Below are positions 9,228 to 17,251 of a DNA stretch of 45,721 nucleotides, one piece after another (position 1 is the first letter of the stretch; each line of letters begins with the position of its first letter). The DNA comes from an uncultured Alphaproteobacteria bacterium (lineage in GTDB: Bacteria; Pseudomonadota; Alphaproteobacteria; HIMB59). A program made the position numbers and the translations under genes. Below the pieces are notes generated by a model. The model was not told where the DNA came from. It worked only from the letters and a program-made list of their open reading frames with translations, and did not search any database. Location: positions 1 to 45,721 of the forward strand of contig CACLUR010000007.1 of assembly GCA_902610175.1 (NCBI GenBank), given 5' to 3'.

Positions 9228-10247
9228 ATGTATAAATCCGAGAATTTTCAGATAAGTCTTTGGCTTGTAAGTCTCATGTCAATTATATTGCTGATGATCA
9301 TTGTTGGTGGTTTGACAAGATTAACTGAGTCTGGTTTATCCATGGTTGATTGGAGATTATTTATGGGAACAATACCTCCTTTATCTCATGGAGATTGGAT
9401 AAAAGTTTTTGAAGACTATAAGCAATATCCTGAATATCAAATAAAAAATATAAACATGACACTATCAGAGTTTAAATACATATTTTGGTGGGAATATGGA
9501 CATAGAGTATTGGGAAGACTAATAGGAATTATTTTTATCATCCCTTTTATTTACTTTGCTTTGAAAAAATACTTTTCTAATGAAGAGCTATTCTCATATT
9601 CATTTCTTCTTTTTCTTGGAGGTGCGCAAGGTATTATCGGATGGTGGATGGTAAAAAGTGGATTAGATGTTAATCCATACGTTAGCCATTTAAGACTTGC
9701 CGTTCACTTAATTATAGCTCAAATAATTCTCTCTTTAATTGCTTATCTTTTCTTAAAAAGACTTGATATTGGTATTTATAAAAATAATTTTAGCTCACAT
9801 AAAACTTTTTTTATTTTTTTTAATATAATAATTTTTTTTACGGTAATTTACGGTGCCTTTATGGCTGGTTTAGATGCAGGAAAATCATTTAATACTTGGC
9901 CCAAAATGGGAGATAATTACATACCTGAGAATTTAATTTTTATTGAGGATCGACTTTTTGGTTTTTTTGATAACAGCGTCTTCATACATTTTTTTCATAG
10001 AGCCTTAGCTTATTTATCATTTTTAACAATTCTTTATATGTGCTTTAAACATTTTAAGGGAATTGAAAATAAATATCAAAAAATCCATTTCCTGATTGTG
10101 CTATTTCTAGTTTTAATTCAGTTATTTATTGGTGTTTTTGTTGTTTTGAGTAATGTTCAAGTCTCTTTGGGCTCTATCCATCAAATAATAGGCACTTTAT
10201 TGTTTGTATCAGCAACTTGTTATAGCCTTCAAATACTTAAGAATTAA
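9228..10247 (+). CDS. ctaA: Heme A synthase, COX15/CtaA family
   Basis: This 339-residue inner-membrane protein has about eight transmembrane segments. It oxidises the heme O C8 methyl to formyl, giving heme A for aa3-type cytochrome oxidase. Conserved heme-ligand histidines are present: H92 in EYGHRVLGR, H154 and H160 in SHLRLAVH, H257 in HFFHR and H318 in GSIHQ. The N-terminal GGLTRLTESGLSMVDW region is diagnostic of the proteobacterial/mitochondrial COX15 type. It is divergent from the ferredoxin gene and followed after 32 bases by an SDR gene. The organism is therefore an aerobic respirer with an A-type oxidase. Confidence 0.94.
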   Translation: MYKSENFQISLWLVSLMSIILLMIIVGGLTRLTESGLSMVDWRLFMGTIPPLSHGDWIKVFEDYKQYPEYQIKNINMTLSEFKYIFWWEYGHRVLGRLIGIIFIIPFIYFALKKYFSNEELFSYSFLLFLGGAQGIIGWWMVKSGLDVNPYVSHLRLAVHLIIAQIILSLIAYLFLKRLDIGIYKNNFSSHKTFFIFFNIIIFFTVIYGAFMAGLDAGKSFNTWPKMGDNYIPENLIFIEDRLFGFFDNSVFIHFFHRALAYLSFLTILYMCFKHFKGIENKYQKIHFLIVLFLVLIQLFIGVFVVLSNVQVSLGSIHQIIGTLLFVSATCYSLQILKN

Positions 10248-10279
10248 ATCTAATTAGGGTTACATTTTGTATAAACTGC

Positions 10280-10981
10280 ATGGGCAAAATTCTGGTTATT
10301 GGTGCAAATGGTTCTGTTGGCAAATCATGTGTTAACAACCTAAAAGATGATAATGATTTAGTTCTAATATCAAGAAGTGAGTTTGATAGTGATATTGAAG
10401 GTAATTTTGAAAAAAATGTTTTAGATATTAATGATTACACGAATACAGAAAATTTCATACAATCTATTAACTATGAAATATCTGGCATAATTTTTGCCAT
10501 TGGCTCTATAAACTTAAAACCTTTTTCAAGCACCTCTGTTGATGATTTTAAAAAAATTATGGATGAAAATTTTTATAATATCGTTCATTTCCTTAATCAT
10601 TGCATAACTAAGATGTCGGACTCGTCCTCAGTAGTATTTTTTTCATCAATTGCAGCTGTTAGAGGTTTTAAAAATCATACAGCAATCTCCTCTGCTAAAA
10701 GTGCATTAATTGGTTTATCAAATTCTTTAGCTGCAGACTATGCTCCGAAGATAAGATTTAATACAATATCTCCTAGCCTATCTTTTTCCAAAATGTCAAA
10801 TTTTATGGTTTCTAATGAAAAGATTGCTGAAGGAATTGGAAAACTTCACCCTATGTCAAGACTTGGAACAGGTGATGACATAGGTAATTTGGCTTCTTTC
10901 TTGGTATCTAAAAAATCATCATGGATTACAGGACAAAACTTCCAACTGGACGGTGGAAGATCAACTTTAATCACAAAATAA
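10280..10981 (+). CDS. SDR-fold protein lacking the catalytic tyrosine
   Basis: This 233-residue Rossmann protein resembles classical short-chain dehydrogenases, ending in the family-like region ITGQNFQLDGG. The glycine motif is GANGSVG at 8-14, nearer GxxGxxG than the classical TGxxxGxG. Ser122/123 (FFSSIAA) fits the catalytic serine, but where YxxxK is expected the sequence reads ISSAK (136-140), with Ile at the Tyr position and Lys140 kept. It may bind nucleotide without normal oxidoreductase activity, or use other chemistry. It sits 10 bases before the photolyase-like gene, so the two are probably co-transcribed. The substrate is unknown. Confidence 0.8.
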   Translation: MGKILVIGANGSVGKSCVNNLKDDNDLVLISRSEFDSDIEGNFEKNVLDINDYTNTENFIQSINYEISGIIFAIGSINLKPFSSTSVDDFKKIMDENFYNIVHFLNHCITKMSDSSSVVFFSSIAAVRGFKNHTAISSAKSALIGLSNSLAADYAPKIRFNTISPSLSFSKMSNFMVSNEKIAEGIGKLHPMSRLGTGDDIGNLASFLVSKKSSWITGQNFQLDGGRSTLITK

Positions 10982-10991
10982 TAAAAACAAA

Positions 10992-12479
10992 ATGAAGGAA
11001 TGCTTTGTAGTTCTTGGAAATCAACTATTTGATAAGAAGTACTTAACAGATTTCAAAAACTCATGTGATTTTTTTATACAAGAAGATATGGGCCTTTGTA
11101 GTTATTTTAAACACCACAAACAAAAAATTTATTATTTTTTGGCATCAATGAGGGAATACAGGGATTATCTAAAAAAAAATAATTTTAAAGTAAATTATAT
11201 TTCTCTTGATAAAAATATTTCTAATTTCAAGGACTATTTTGCTGGTCTAAAAAGCTTCTTAAGTAAAAAAAATATTTCTAAAATTAATATATTCGATATA
11301 GAGGACTTAGAATTCAGAATTAAATTTGAGCAATTTTGTAAAAATAGCAAAATTAAACTAATTTTTCATAGATCTCCTATGTTCCTTGTTAGTAGAACCG
11401 ATTACAAAGAAATGGTTACTACAAAAAAACCTCAACTTGCTAATTTTTATAGCAATGTGCGGAAAAGTTTTCAAATATTTGTAAAGGACAATAAACCTAT
11501 TGGAGATAAGTGGAGTTTCGATGAGGATAATAGAAAAAGAGTTCCTAAAGGTTATCAAAGTCCTAAATCTTATACATTTGAGTCAAAATATTTTGAGGAA
11601 ATAAAAAAATTAATTGATAAATTTTTTTCTAAGCACTTTGGAAATTTGGAAAAGAAAATTATATTTCCAATGAATTTTAAAGACTCATCTAAAGTTCTTG
11701 ATAATTTTATTAACAGCAAACTTGAAAACTTTGGACATTACGAAGATTTTGTGAGCACCAGTGATCCATACATTAATCATAGCTTAATTAGTGCACCATT
11801 AAATATAGGTTTAATAACCCCAGAACAAGTGCTCAATAAACTGAGCTCTCTTTCTTATTCTAAAGTTGGCATCAACAATTACGAAGGGTTTATTAGACAA
11901 GTCTTTGGTTGGAGAGAATTTATGAGATACTTAAATATTCACTATTATAAAGATTTTAATAAAGGTAACTTTTTTGGAAATGACAGAAAATTAACAAAAC
12001 ATTGGTATGAGGGTACAACAAATATTCCTATTTTAAATGACATGATATTAAATTTAAAAAAAAGTGGATATGTTCACCATATCCCAAGATTAATGATAAT
12101 TAGTAATATAATGAACTTAGCTGGATTAAAGCCATCTGAAGTTTATAAATGGTTTATGGAGACATTCATTGACTCATCTGATTGGGTTATGACACCAAAT
12201 GTCTATGGAATGGGGATGTTTAGCGATGGAGGTATTTTTGCAACAAAACCATATTTATGTGGTTCAAATTACTTACTAAAGATGAGTAATTATAGTCGTG
12301 GGGATTGGACACAAACACTAGATGGTTTATATTGGAATTTTATATATAAAAATAAAAATTATTTTAAAACTAATCAGAGACTCTCTATGATGTACTATAC
12401 TGTAAATAAAATGGACAAGTCTAAAATTAGTACTCATATATCTAATGCAAAAAAATTCATCAAAGAATACACAAGATAG
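10992..12479 (+). CDS. FeS-BCP-type cryptochrome/photolyase without Fe-S ligands
   Basis: This 495-residue protein belongs to the PhrB-like group (COG3046; prokaryotic 6-4 photolyases/cryptochromes). Family signatures are VVLGNQL near the start, HHKQKIYYFLASMREYRDYL at 41-60, GFIRQVFGWREFMR at 299-312 and HHIPRLM at 362-368. In Agrobacterium PhrB a [4Fe-4S] cluster is held by C350, C438, C441 and C454. The aligned positions here are I347, S435 (MSNYSRGD), D438, and a deletion of about 11 residues before LYWNF, so no cluster can form at that site. FAD binding and DNA repair remain plausible. It lies between two SDR genes, overlapping the second by 35 bases. Confidence 0.88.
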   Translation: MKECFVVLGNQLFDKKYLTDFKNSCDFFIQEDMGLCSYFKHHKQKIYYFLASMREYRDYLKKNNFKVNYISLDKNISNFKDYFAGLKSFLSKKNISKINIFDIEDLEFRIKFEQFCKNSKIKLIFHRSPMFLVSRTDYKEMVTTKKPQLANFYSNVRKSFQIFVKDNKPIGDKWSFDEDNRKRVPKGYQSPKSYTFESKYFEEIKKLIDKFFSKHFGNLEKKIIFPMNFKDSSKVLDNFINSKLENFGHYEDFVSTSDPYINHSLISAPLNIGLITPEQVLNKLSSLSYSKVGINNYEGFIRQVFGWREFMRYLNIHYYKDFNKGNFFGNDRKLTKHWYEGTTNIPILNDMILNLKKSGYVHHIPRLMIISNIMNLAGLKPSEVYKWFMETFIDSSDWVMTPNVYGMGMFSDGGIFATKPYLCGSNYLLKMSNYSRGDWTQTLDGLYWNFIYKNKNYFKTNQRLSMMYYTVNKMDKSKISTHISNAKKFIKEYTR

Positions 12480-13215
12480 AGTAGTTTTTATAACAGGTGC
12501 TAGTAGTGGGATTGGCTACGCACTATGTGAAGAGTATCTCAGACAGGGCTGGAATGTGATAGGCTTAGCGAGAGATGATACCAAAATACCGAATGAAACA
12601 ATTGATAATCCAAAATTTGAGTTTGTAAAAACAGATTTATCAAATTTTGACTCAAGTAAGCTAATTATAGATGAGGTATTTAAAAAAAATGCGAATATTA
12701 GTACATTTATTTTAAATGCAGGTATTTATATCCCCGATAGTCTTAATGATTTTAACTTTGAAAATGCAAAGGCAACTTTTGATACCAATGTTTTAAGTAT
12801 TTATTTATTAATAGAGCTAATAAAAAAAAATTTCGAGCTAAATTCAAATTATACCTTGGCAATAATGTCCTCCACAGCTGGATATAAGGGTCTCCCAAAG
12901 TCTATTTTATACGGACCTTCGAAAGCGGCTTTAATTAATTTAGCCGAGGCTATAAAATCTGAAATGCATGATAATCTCAATGTAAAACTTATCTGTCCAG
13001 GATTTGTAGAAACTCCTGCTACAAAGGTAAACTCATTTAAAATGCCATATTTAATGTCACCTAAAGATGCAGCTAGGATTATTTATAGTAAAATATATAA
13101 AAAAGGTTTTGAAATATCCTTCCCTTTTCCTTTTAATTCTATAATGAAATTTGGTAAAGTATTGCCTTATAAACTTTACTTCAAAATCACTGAAAAAAAG
13201 TTTTCAAAAAAATGA
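12445..13215 (+). CDS. Short-chain dehydrogenase/reductase
   Basis: This 256-residue classical-looking SDR has TGASSGIG at 17-24, NAG at 91-93, catalytic Ser in MSSTAG (141-146), and the Y156/K160 pair in YGPSKAA. It is thus probably an active NAD(P)-dependent oxidoreductase, unlike the SDR at 10280. The start ATG lies 35 bases inside the photolyase-like gene in another frame; no usable later start precedes the Rossmann motif. Photolyase-SDR neighbours occur in light-induced gene clusters of other marine bacteria, which makes a photo-oxidative role possible but unproven. The end overlaps purE by 4 bases. Confidence 0.87.
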   Translation: MQKNSSKNTQDRVVFITGASSGIGYALCEEYLRQGWNVIGLARDDTKIPNETIDNPKFEFVKTDLSNFDSSKLIIDEVFKKNANISTFILNAGIYIPDSLNDFNFENAKATFDTNVLSIYLLIELIKKNFELNSNYTLAIMSSTAGYKGLPKSILYGPSKAALINLAEAIKSEMHDNLNVKLICPGFVETPATKVNSFKMPYLMSPKDAARIIYSKIYKKGFEISFPFPFNSIMKFGKVLPYKLYFKITEKKFSKK

Positions 13216-13700
13216 AAATATCTATCCCAAAAATCTCAATAGTAATGGGAAGCCAAAGCGATTGGTCCACACTTAGACATACGGCTAAAATTCTAAAAGA
13301 ATTAAAGATTGTCCATGAGAAAAAAATAGTTTCAGCTCACAGAACTCCCAAAAGACTCTATGAGTATGCTGAACAAGCTTATGACAGAGGTATCAAGATT
13401 ATTATTGCTGGAGCTGGTGGGTCTGCTCATTTACCAGGCATGATAGCAGCTATAACTCATATTCCAGTAATTGGAGTACCAATTGAGTCAAAAACACTAA
13501 AAGGCTTAGATAGTTTACTTTCAATATCTCAGATGCCTTTTGGCATTCCAGTTGGAACTGTGGCTATTGGTGATAATGGAGCCAAAAATGCTGCTTTATA
13601 TGCAGCTTCAATTATTAGTAATTATGACCCCAATATTGAAAGAAGTTTAGTAAAATGGAGACTGGCTCAAACAAAAAAAGTTAAAAAGACACCTAGATAA
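13212..13700 (+). CDS. purE: N5-carboxyaminoimidazole ribonucleotide mutase
   Basis: PurE class I isomerises N5-CAIR to CAIR in purine synthesis, acting directly after PurK. The 162-residue protein has the substrate loop MGSQSDW at 12-18, the catalytic His in SAHRTP (41-46), and the glycine-rich GAGGSAHLPGM loop at 67-77. The length is normal. The start overlaps the SDR gene by 4 bases, and the stop overlaps the purK ATG by 1 base, so purE and purK are translationally coupled. Confidence 0.96.
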   Translation: MKISIPKISIVMGSQSDWSTLRHTAKILKELKIVHEKKIVSAHRTPKRLYEYAEQAYDRGIKIIIAGAGGSAHLPGMIAAITHIPVIGVPIESKTLKGLDSLLSISQMPFGIPVGTVAIGDNGAKNAALYAASIISNYDPNIERSLVKWRLAQTKKVKKTPR

Positions 13701-14731
13701 TGATCATCGGTATATTAGGTGGAGGTCAACTAGGCATGATGTTATGCCAAGTGGCTAATAAATTAAATATTCAAACTTTTATATACTCTGATACTAATGA
13801 CTCCCCTGCAATTAAATATGCAAATTACTTCTTAATAAAAAAGTATGATAATTTTCACGAAATAGATAATTTTATTAAAAAATGTGATTTTGTGACATAT
13901 GAGTTTGAAAATATCCCTTTTAAAACTTTATCATATATTGAACAAAAGATTAAAATTTCACCTAGTTCTGAAATTAATAAAATAATTCAAGATCGATTAA
14001 CTGAAAAAAATTATGTAAATAAGATTAATATCCCTACTGTTCCCTATATGGAAATTAATAATACATCGGATTTAAAATCAGTTGATCCTAAATTTTTTCC
14101 TGCAATATTGAAGACTCGCAAACTTGGATATGATGGTAAAGGCCAAATAATAATTAATAGTAATAAAGACATATCTGGCATACCAAATAATGAGTATATT
14201 TTGGAAAAGAAAATTAATTTACAACAAGAAATTTCTATCATTGCTGTCAGGTATAAAGATGGTACTATTTATACCTATCAACCAATTGAAAATATTCATA
14301 AAAATCAAATTCTTTTCAAATCATTTTCACCAGCTAACTCAGATACATCAATTATTCAAGAAGCAACAAAACATGCATATAACTTTGCAGAAAAAATAAG
14401 CTATGTTGGAACTTTTTGTTTAGAATTTTTTATAACTGAAGAAAAAAAATTATTATTAAATGAAATAGCACCCAGAGTTCACAACTCTGGGCATTTAACT
14501 ATTGAGTCATACAATGTTAGTCAATTTGAATCTCATATCAGATCTGTATGTGATCTTGAAAAGGTAGAACCCTCCTTACAATCTAAATCTGAAATGATAA
14601 ATATTCTTGGGGACGATATTTATAACTATCGTGAGAAATCACTCAAAGAAAATGAATATTTTCATGATTATCACAAAAAAGAGTCAAAAACTGGCAGAAA
14701 AATGGGCCATTTTACAAAAGTTCTAATCTAG
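13700..14731 (+). CDS. purK: N5-carboxyaminoimidazole ribonucleotide synthase
   Basis: PurK is an ATP-grasp enzyme that makes N5-CAIR from AIR, bicarbonate and ATP. The 343-residue protein begins with the preATP-grasp motif GGGQLGMM at 7-14. It has the ATP-grasp strand KTRKLGYDGKGQ in its middle and the metal/ATP signature NEIAPRVHNSGHLT near residue 255. It follows purE with one-base overlap. Its TAG stop and the pyrC stop on the other strand share the palindrome CTAG at 14728-14731, so no terminator separates the two genes. Confidence 0.95.
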   Translation: MIIGILGGGQLGMMLCQVANKLNIQTFIYSDTNDSPAIKYANYFLIKKYDNFHEIDNFIKKCDFVTYEFENIPFKTLSYIEQKIKISPSSEINKIIQDRLTEKNYVNKINIPTVPYMEINNTSDLKSVDPKFFPAILKTRKLGYDGKGQIIINSNKDISGIPNNEYILEKKINLQQEISIIAVRYKDGTIYTYQPIENIHKNQILFKSFSPANSDTSIIQEATKHAYNFAEKISYVGTFCLEFFITEEKKLLLNEIAPRVHNSGHLTIESYNVSQFESHIRSVCDLEKVEPSLQSKSEMINILGDDIYNYREKSLKENEYFHDYHKKESKTGRKMGHFTKVLI

Positions 14732-15741
14732 TTTTTAGACCAGTAATTTTTAAAGTGATTATAGTTAATTAAACTATCGTTTTTAAATTTAGAGTATTTT
14801 TTAAATATGAAATCTTTTTTTCTAGAATATGAAATTAGAGTGTTATCAAACTTAAGGTTATAATGTTTACATCCATTAATTGTCAAAAATTTATCTAAAT
14901 TATTTGACTTTTTTGAGGTGTAAAAGAGCTCCAATATATTTGAGACAGAATATTTTGTGGAATATACACCAGCACAACAAAACTCATTAAATTTGCGATT
15001 TTTAAGATGTGGGGCTGAGTCAGAACCAAAGAAAAATTTTGAATTGCCAGAGAGAGCAGCATTTAATAATGATTTTTGGTGATTTACACTTTTAATTACA
15101 GGTTTACAAAATATTTCTGGTCTTAAAAAATTTCCAAGAAAAGTGTTTGTATTTTCAAGTAAATGATGTGTTGTTATAGTAGCAGCAATGTTTTTGTGCG
15201 ATTTTACAAAATCTACAGAATCTTTAGTTGTTATATGTTCTAAAGTTATCTTTAAACCTTTAAACTTTTTTACTAACCAAGATAACTCAAAATCAAGAAA
15301 TCTTTTTTCACGCTCATACGGATCATCGTTTTCATGAATGTGCTCACCATGTAAGCATAATGGTATTTTATTATTTTCTAGAAATTCAAAATATTTAGAC
15401 ATTTTTTTGATGTCTTTTACTCCTGATGAAGAATTAGTAGTGGCATGAAGAGGATATAATTTAGCTGCAAAAAATAATTTTTCTTTAACCATATTTTTTA
15501 AATCAATAATGGAGCAGTCTTGGTTTAAATAGATTGTAAAAAGAATTTCAGTATTTTTATTATTTTTTAAAACGAAGGATCTATACTTTGATAAAATATT
15601 TTTATTAGTAATTGGCTTAGTTAAATTAGGCATAACTAAAATTTTTTGGAAATTTTTATTATTTTCTTTTAATACATTTTTTAAAAGTTGACCCTCTCTT
15701 AGATGAACATGAAAATCACAAGGCTTAAAAATTTTGAGCAT
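14728..15741 (-). CDS. pyrC: Dihydroorotase, homodimeric PyrC type
   Basis: PyrC closes carbamoyl aspartate to dihydroorotate. At 337 residues it matches the E. coli-type (class II) enzyme. Zinc ligands are visible: H11 and H13 in DFHVHLREG, the carbamylated lysine K94 in FAAKLYPLHATT, H131 in CLHGE, H169 in LEHI, and D241 in GSDSAPH. This enzyme has kept its full binuclear metal site, unlike several other proteins in the window. Its start overlaps the glycosyltransferase gene by 17 bases. Confidence 0.94.
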   Translation of the reverse strand: MLKIFKPCDFHVHLREGQLLKNVLKENNKNFQKILVMPNLTKPITNKNILSKYRSFVLKNNKNTEILFTIYLNQDCSIIDLKNMVKEKLFFAAKLYPLHATTNSSSGVKDIKKMSKYFEFLENNKIPLCLHGEHIHENDDPYEREKRFLDFELSWLVKKFKGLKITLEHITTKDSVDFVKSHKNIAATITTHHLLENTNTFLGNFLRPEIFCKPVIKSVNHQKSLLNAALSGNSKFFFGSDSAPHLKNRKFNEFCCAGVYSTKYSVSNILELFYTSKKSNNLDKFLTINGCKHYNLKFDNTLISYSRKKDFIFKKYSKFKNDSLINYNHFKNYWSKN

Positions 15742-16645
15742 TTAAAATATTATCTATTTTATCAATTACTTGATTATAAGACACATCATTCATTAAACAA
15801 TTATTTAAAGTATAGTTTTGAGTTTTACTAACTAGGTTTTCATATGACTCTGATGACCTAACGAGATGACAATGATCAAAGATTTTAGGAAAATAAATAT
15901 TATCATTTGTTGGACCAAAAAGACCAATAGTTGGAGTTTTACTCAATGAAGCCATATGCATCATGGATGAGTCATTCCCAATAAATAACCTTGATTTTTG
16001 AAGTAAACCATAATCGTTGAGAATATGTTGCTTGCCACATCTGTTAATTACTTTATCGCCTAGTTTTGACTCAAAATGATGAAATTTTGAACTTTCATTT
16101 TCTGATCCTAAAATAAATATTTTATCAATGCCTTTTTCAATTAGATATTTTGCTATTTTAACAAATTGTTCTGAAGGCCATTCTTTTGGTGGCCAATTTG
16201 TAAATGGTGCTAAACACACATAATTTGAATTTGGAAAAATATTACGAACTCTATCGATCAATATTTTAAAATCTTTTTTTAGATCAGTATCAAATCTGTG
16301 ATGGATTTGTTCATAAATATTTTTACCCTTTTTCATTTTGAATATATTTCTTTTTTTTACTCTTAAGAAGTAACCTATGATCGAGGATCTAAAATCTACT
16401 ATTTCATCGAATTTAAGTGGCGAAAGTTCTTTATAGAGTTTTAACCAATGTAGATTATATTTTTGTTTAGTAAGATTAATCCTTCTAGAAATCATAGAAT
16501 AATCATCATAAATAGGCATTGGTAAAGGACCAGAGACTAATGTTACATCAATATTTTTCTTATATTTTCTGATGTATTTATTTAAAACCTGAAGGTTAAT
16601 TAAGGAGTCACCTATTCTATTTGAAGAAATAAATAGTAAATGCAT
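15725..16645 (-). CDS. Glycosyltransferase family 9 (heptosyltransferase-like)
   Basis: This protein resembles ADP-heptose:LPS heptosyltransferases. The N-terminal segment LLFISSNRIGDSLINLQVL matches the family start, and the C-terminal half has GNDSSMMHMASLSKTPTIGLFGPTND, the nucleotide-sugar site. I chose ATG 16645-16643 (306 residues) over the longer frame from 16687, because the extra 14 residues lack family similarity and would overlap the divergent ygfZ start. It probably adds a sugar to lipopolysaccharide core on the cytoplasmic face. The 3' end overlaps pyrC by 17 bases. Confidence 0.88.
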   Translation of the reverse strand: MHLLFISSNRIGDSLINLQVLNKYIRKYKKNIDVTLVSGPLPMPIYDDYSMISRRINLTKQKYNLHWLKLYKELSPLKFDEIVDFRSSIIGYFLRVKKRNIFKMKKGKNIYEQIHHRFDTDLKKDFKILIDRVRNIFPNSNYVCLAPFTNWPPKEWPSEQFVKIAKYLIEKGIDKIFILGSENESSKFHHFESKLGDKVINRCGKQHILNDYGLLQKSRLFIGNDSSMMHMASLSKTPTIGLFGPTNDNIYFPKIFDHCHLVRSSESYENLVSKTQNYTLNNCLMNDVSYNQVIDKIDNILNAQNF

Positions 16646-16671
16646 ATATATACATATAGATAATATATTAC

Positions 16672-17250
16672 ATGCAAATTGAAACACTTAATCCAATAAA
16701 AATTAGAGTATCTGGGGAAGAAAGATTTGATTTCCTACAAAATATAATAACCAATGACTTAACTAAATTAAAGAAAGAGTTAAAGAGCTATATACTATCT
16801 CCACAAGGCAAGATTCTATATGAAATAATAATTACTAAATCAAACGAGTCATATGAATTAGTTTGCTCGAATGATCAAAATGATTTGCCTACATTCTTAA
16901 ATAAATATGCCTTGTTATCTGACGTAAAACTCAGTATTGAAAAAGTCGATAAAAGAGAATTTGATAAAAATTATATTTTAAATCAACTTTCAACTGGAAT
17001 AATTGACTCAAACCTGCTTAAACAGTCCTCTCTACTTCCATCTGAAGTCAATGATGAATTAGTAGACTATTCGAAAGGATGCTTTGTAGGTCAAGAGGTA
17101 GTTTCGAGGATTAAACATAGACAACTAAATAAAAAAAAACTTTCAATTAAAATTTTTGAGAAAAAACCTCAAAACCTTCCAACTAATTCGGAAATATTAT
17201 TACAAATAAATAATTATTACATACTCAGGGAGCCTAGAGTTAATAAATAA
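16672..17250 (+). CDS. ygfZ: YgfZ/GcvT-like folate-binding protein, shortened
   Basis: This protein carries the YgfZ signature KGCFVGQEVVSR at 135-146 with the conserved Cys137, and the N-terminal region FLQNIITNDL at 21-30. YgfZ uses folate to help maturation or repair of certain Fe-S enzymes such as MiaB. At 192 residues it is much shorter than usual (about 270-330): the stretch between the N-terminal domain and the Cys motif is compressed and the C-terminal barrel is mostly gone. No frameshift is evident, since the frame stays coding-like to the stop. It ends one base before the convergent glyS stop. It may be a minimal functional form or a decaying gene. Confidence 0.8.
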   Translation: MQIETLNPIKIRVSGEERFDFLQNIITNDLTKLKKELKSYILSPQGKILYEIIITKSNESYELVCSNDQNDLPTFLNKYALLSDVKLSIEKVDKREFDKNYILNQLSTGIIDSNLLKQSSLLPSEVNDELVDYSKGCFVGQEVVSRIKHRQLNKKKLSIKIFEKKPQNLPTNSEILLQINNYYILREPRVNK

Positions 17251-17251
17251 A

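Noticed and set aside
16646-16687. Longer start for the family 9 glycosyltransferase at 16687.
   Set aside because: The added 14 residues have no family similarity and would overlap the divergent ygfZ start; ATG at 16645 fits the family.
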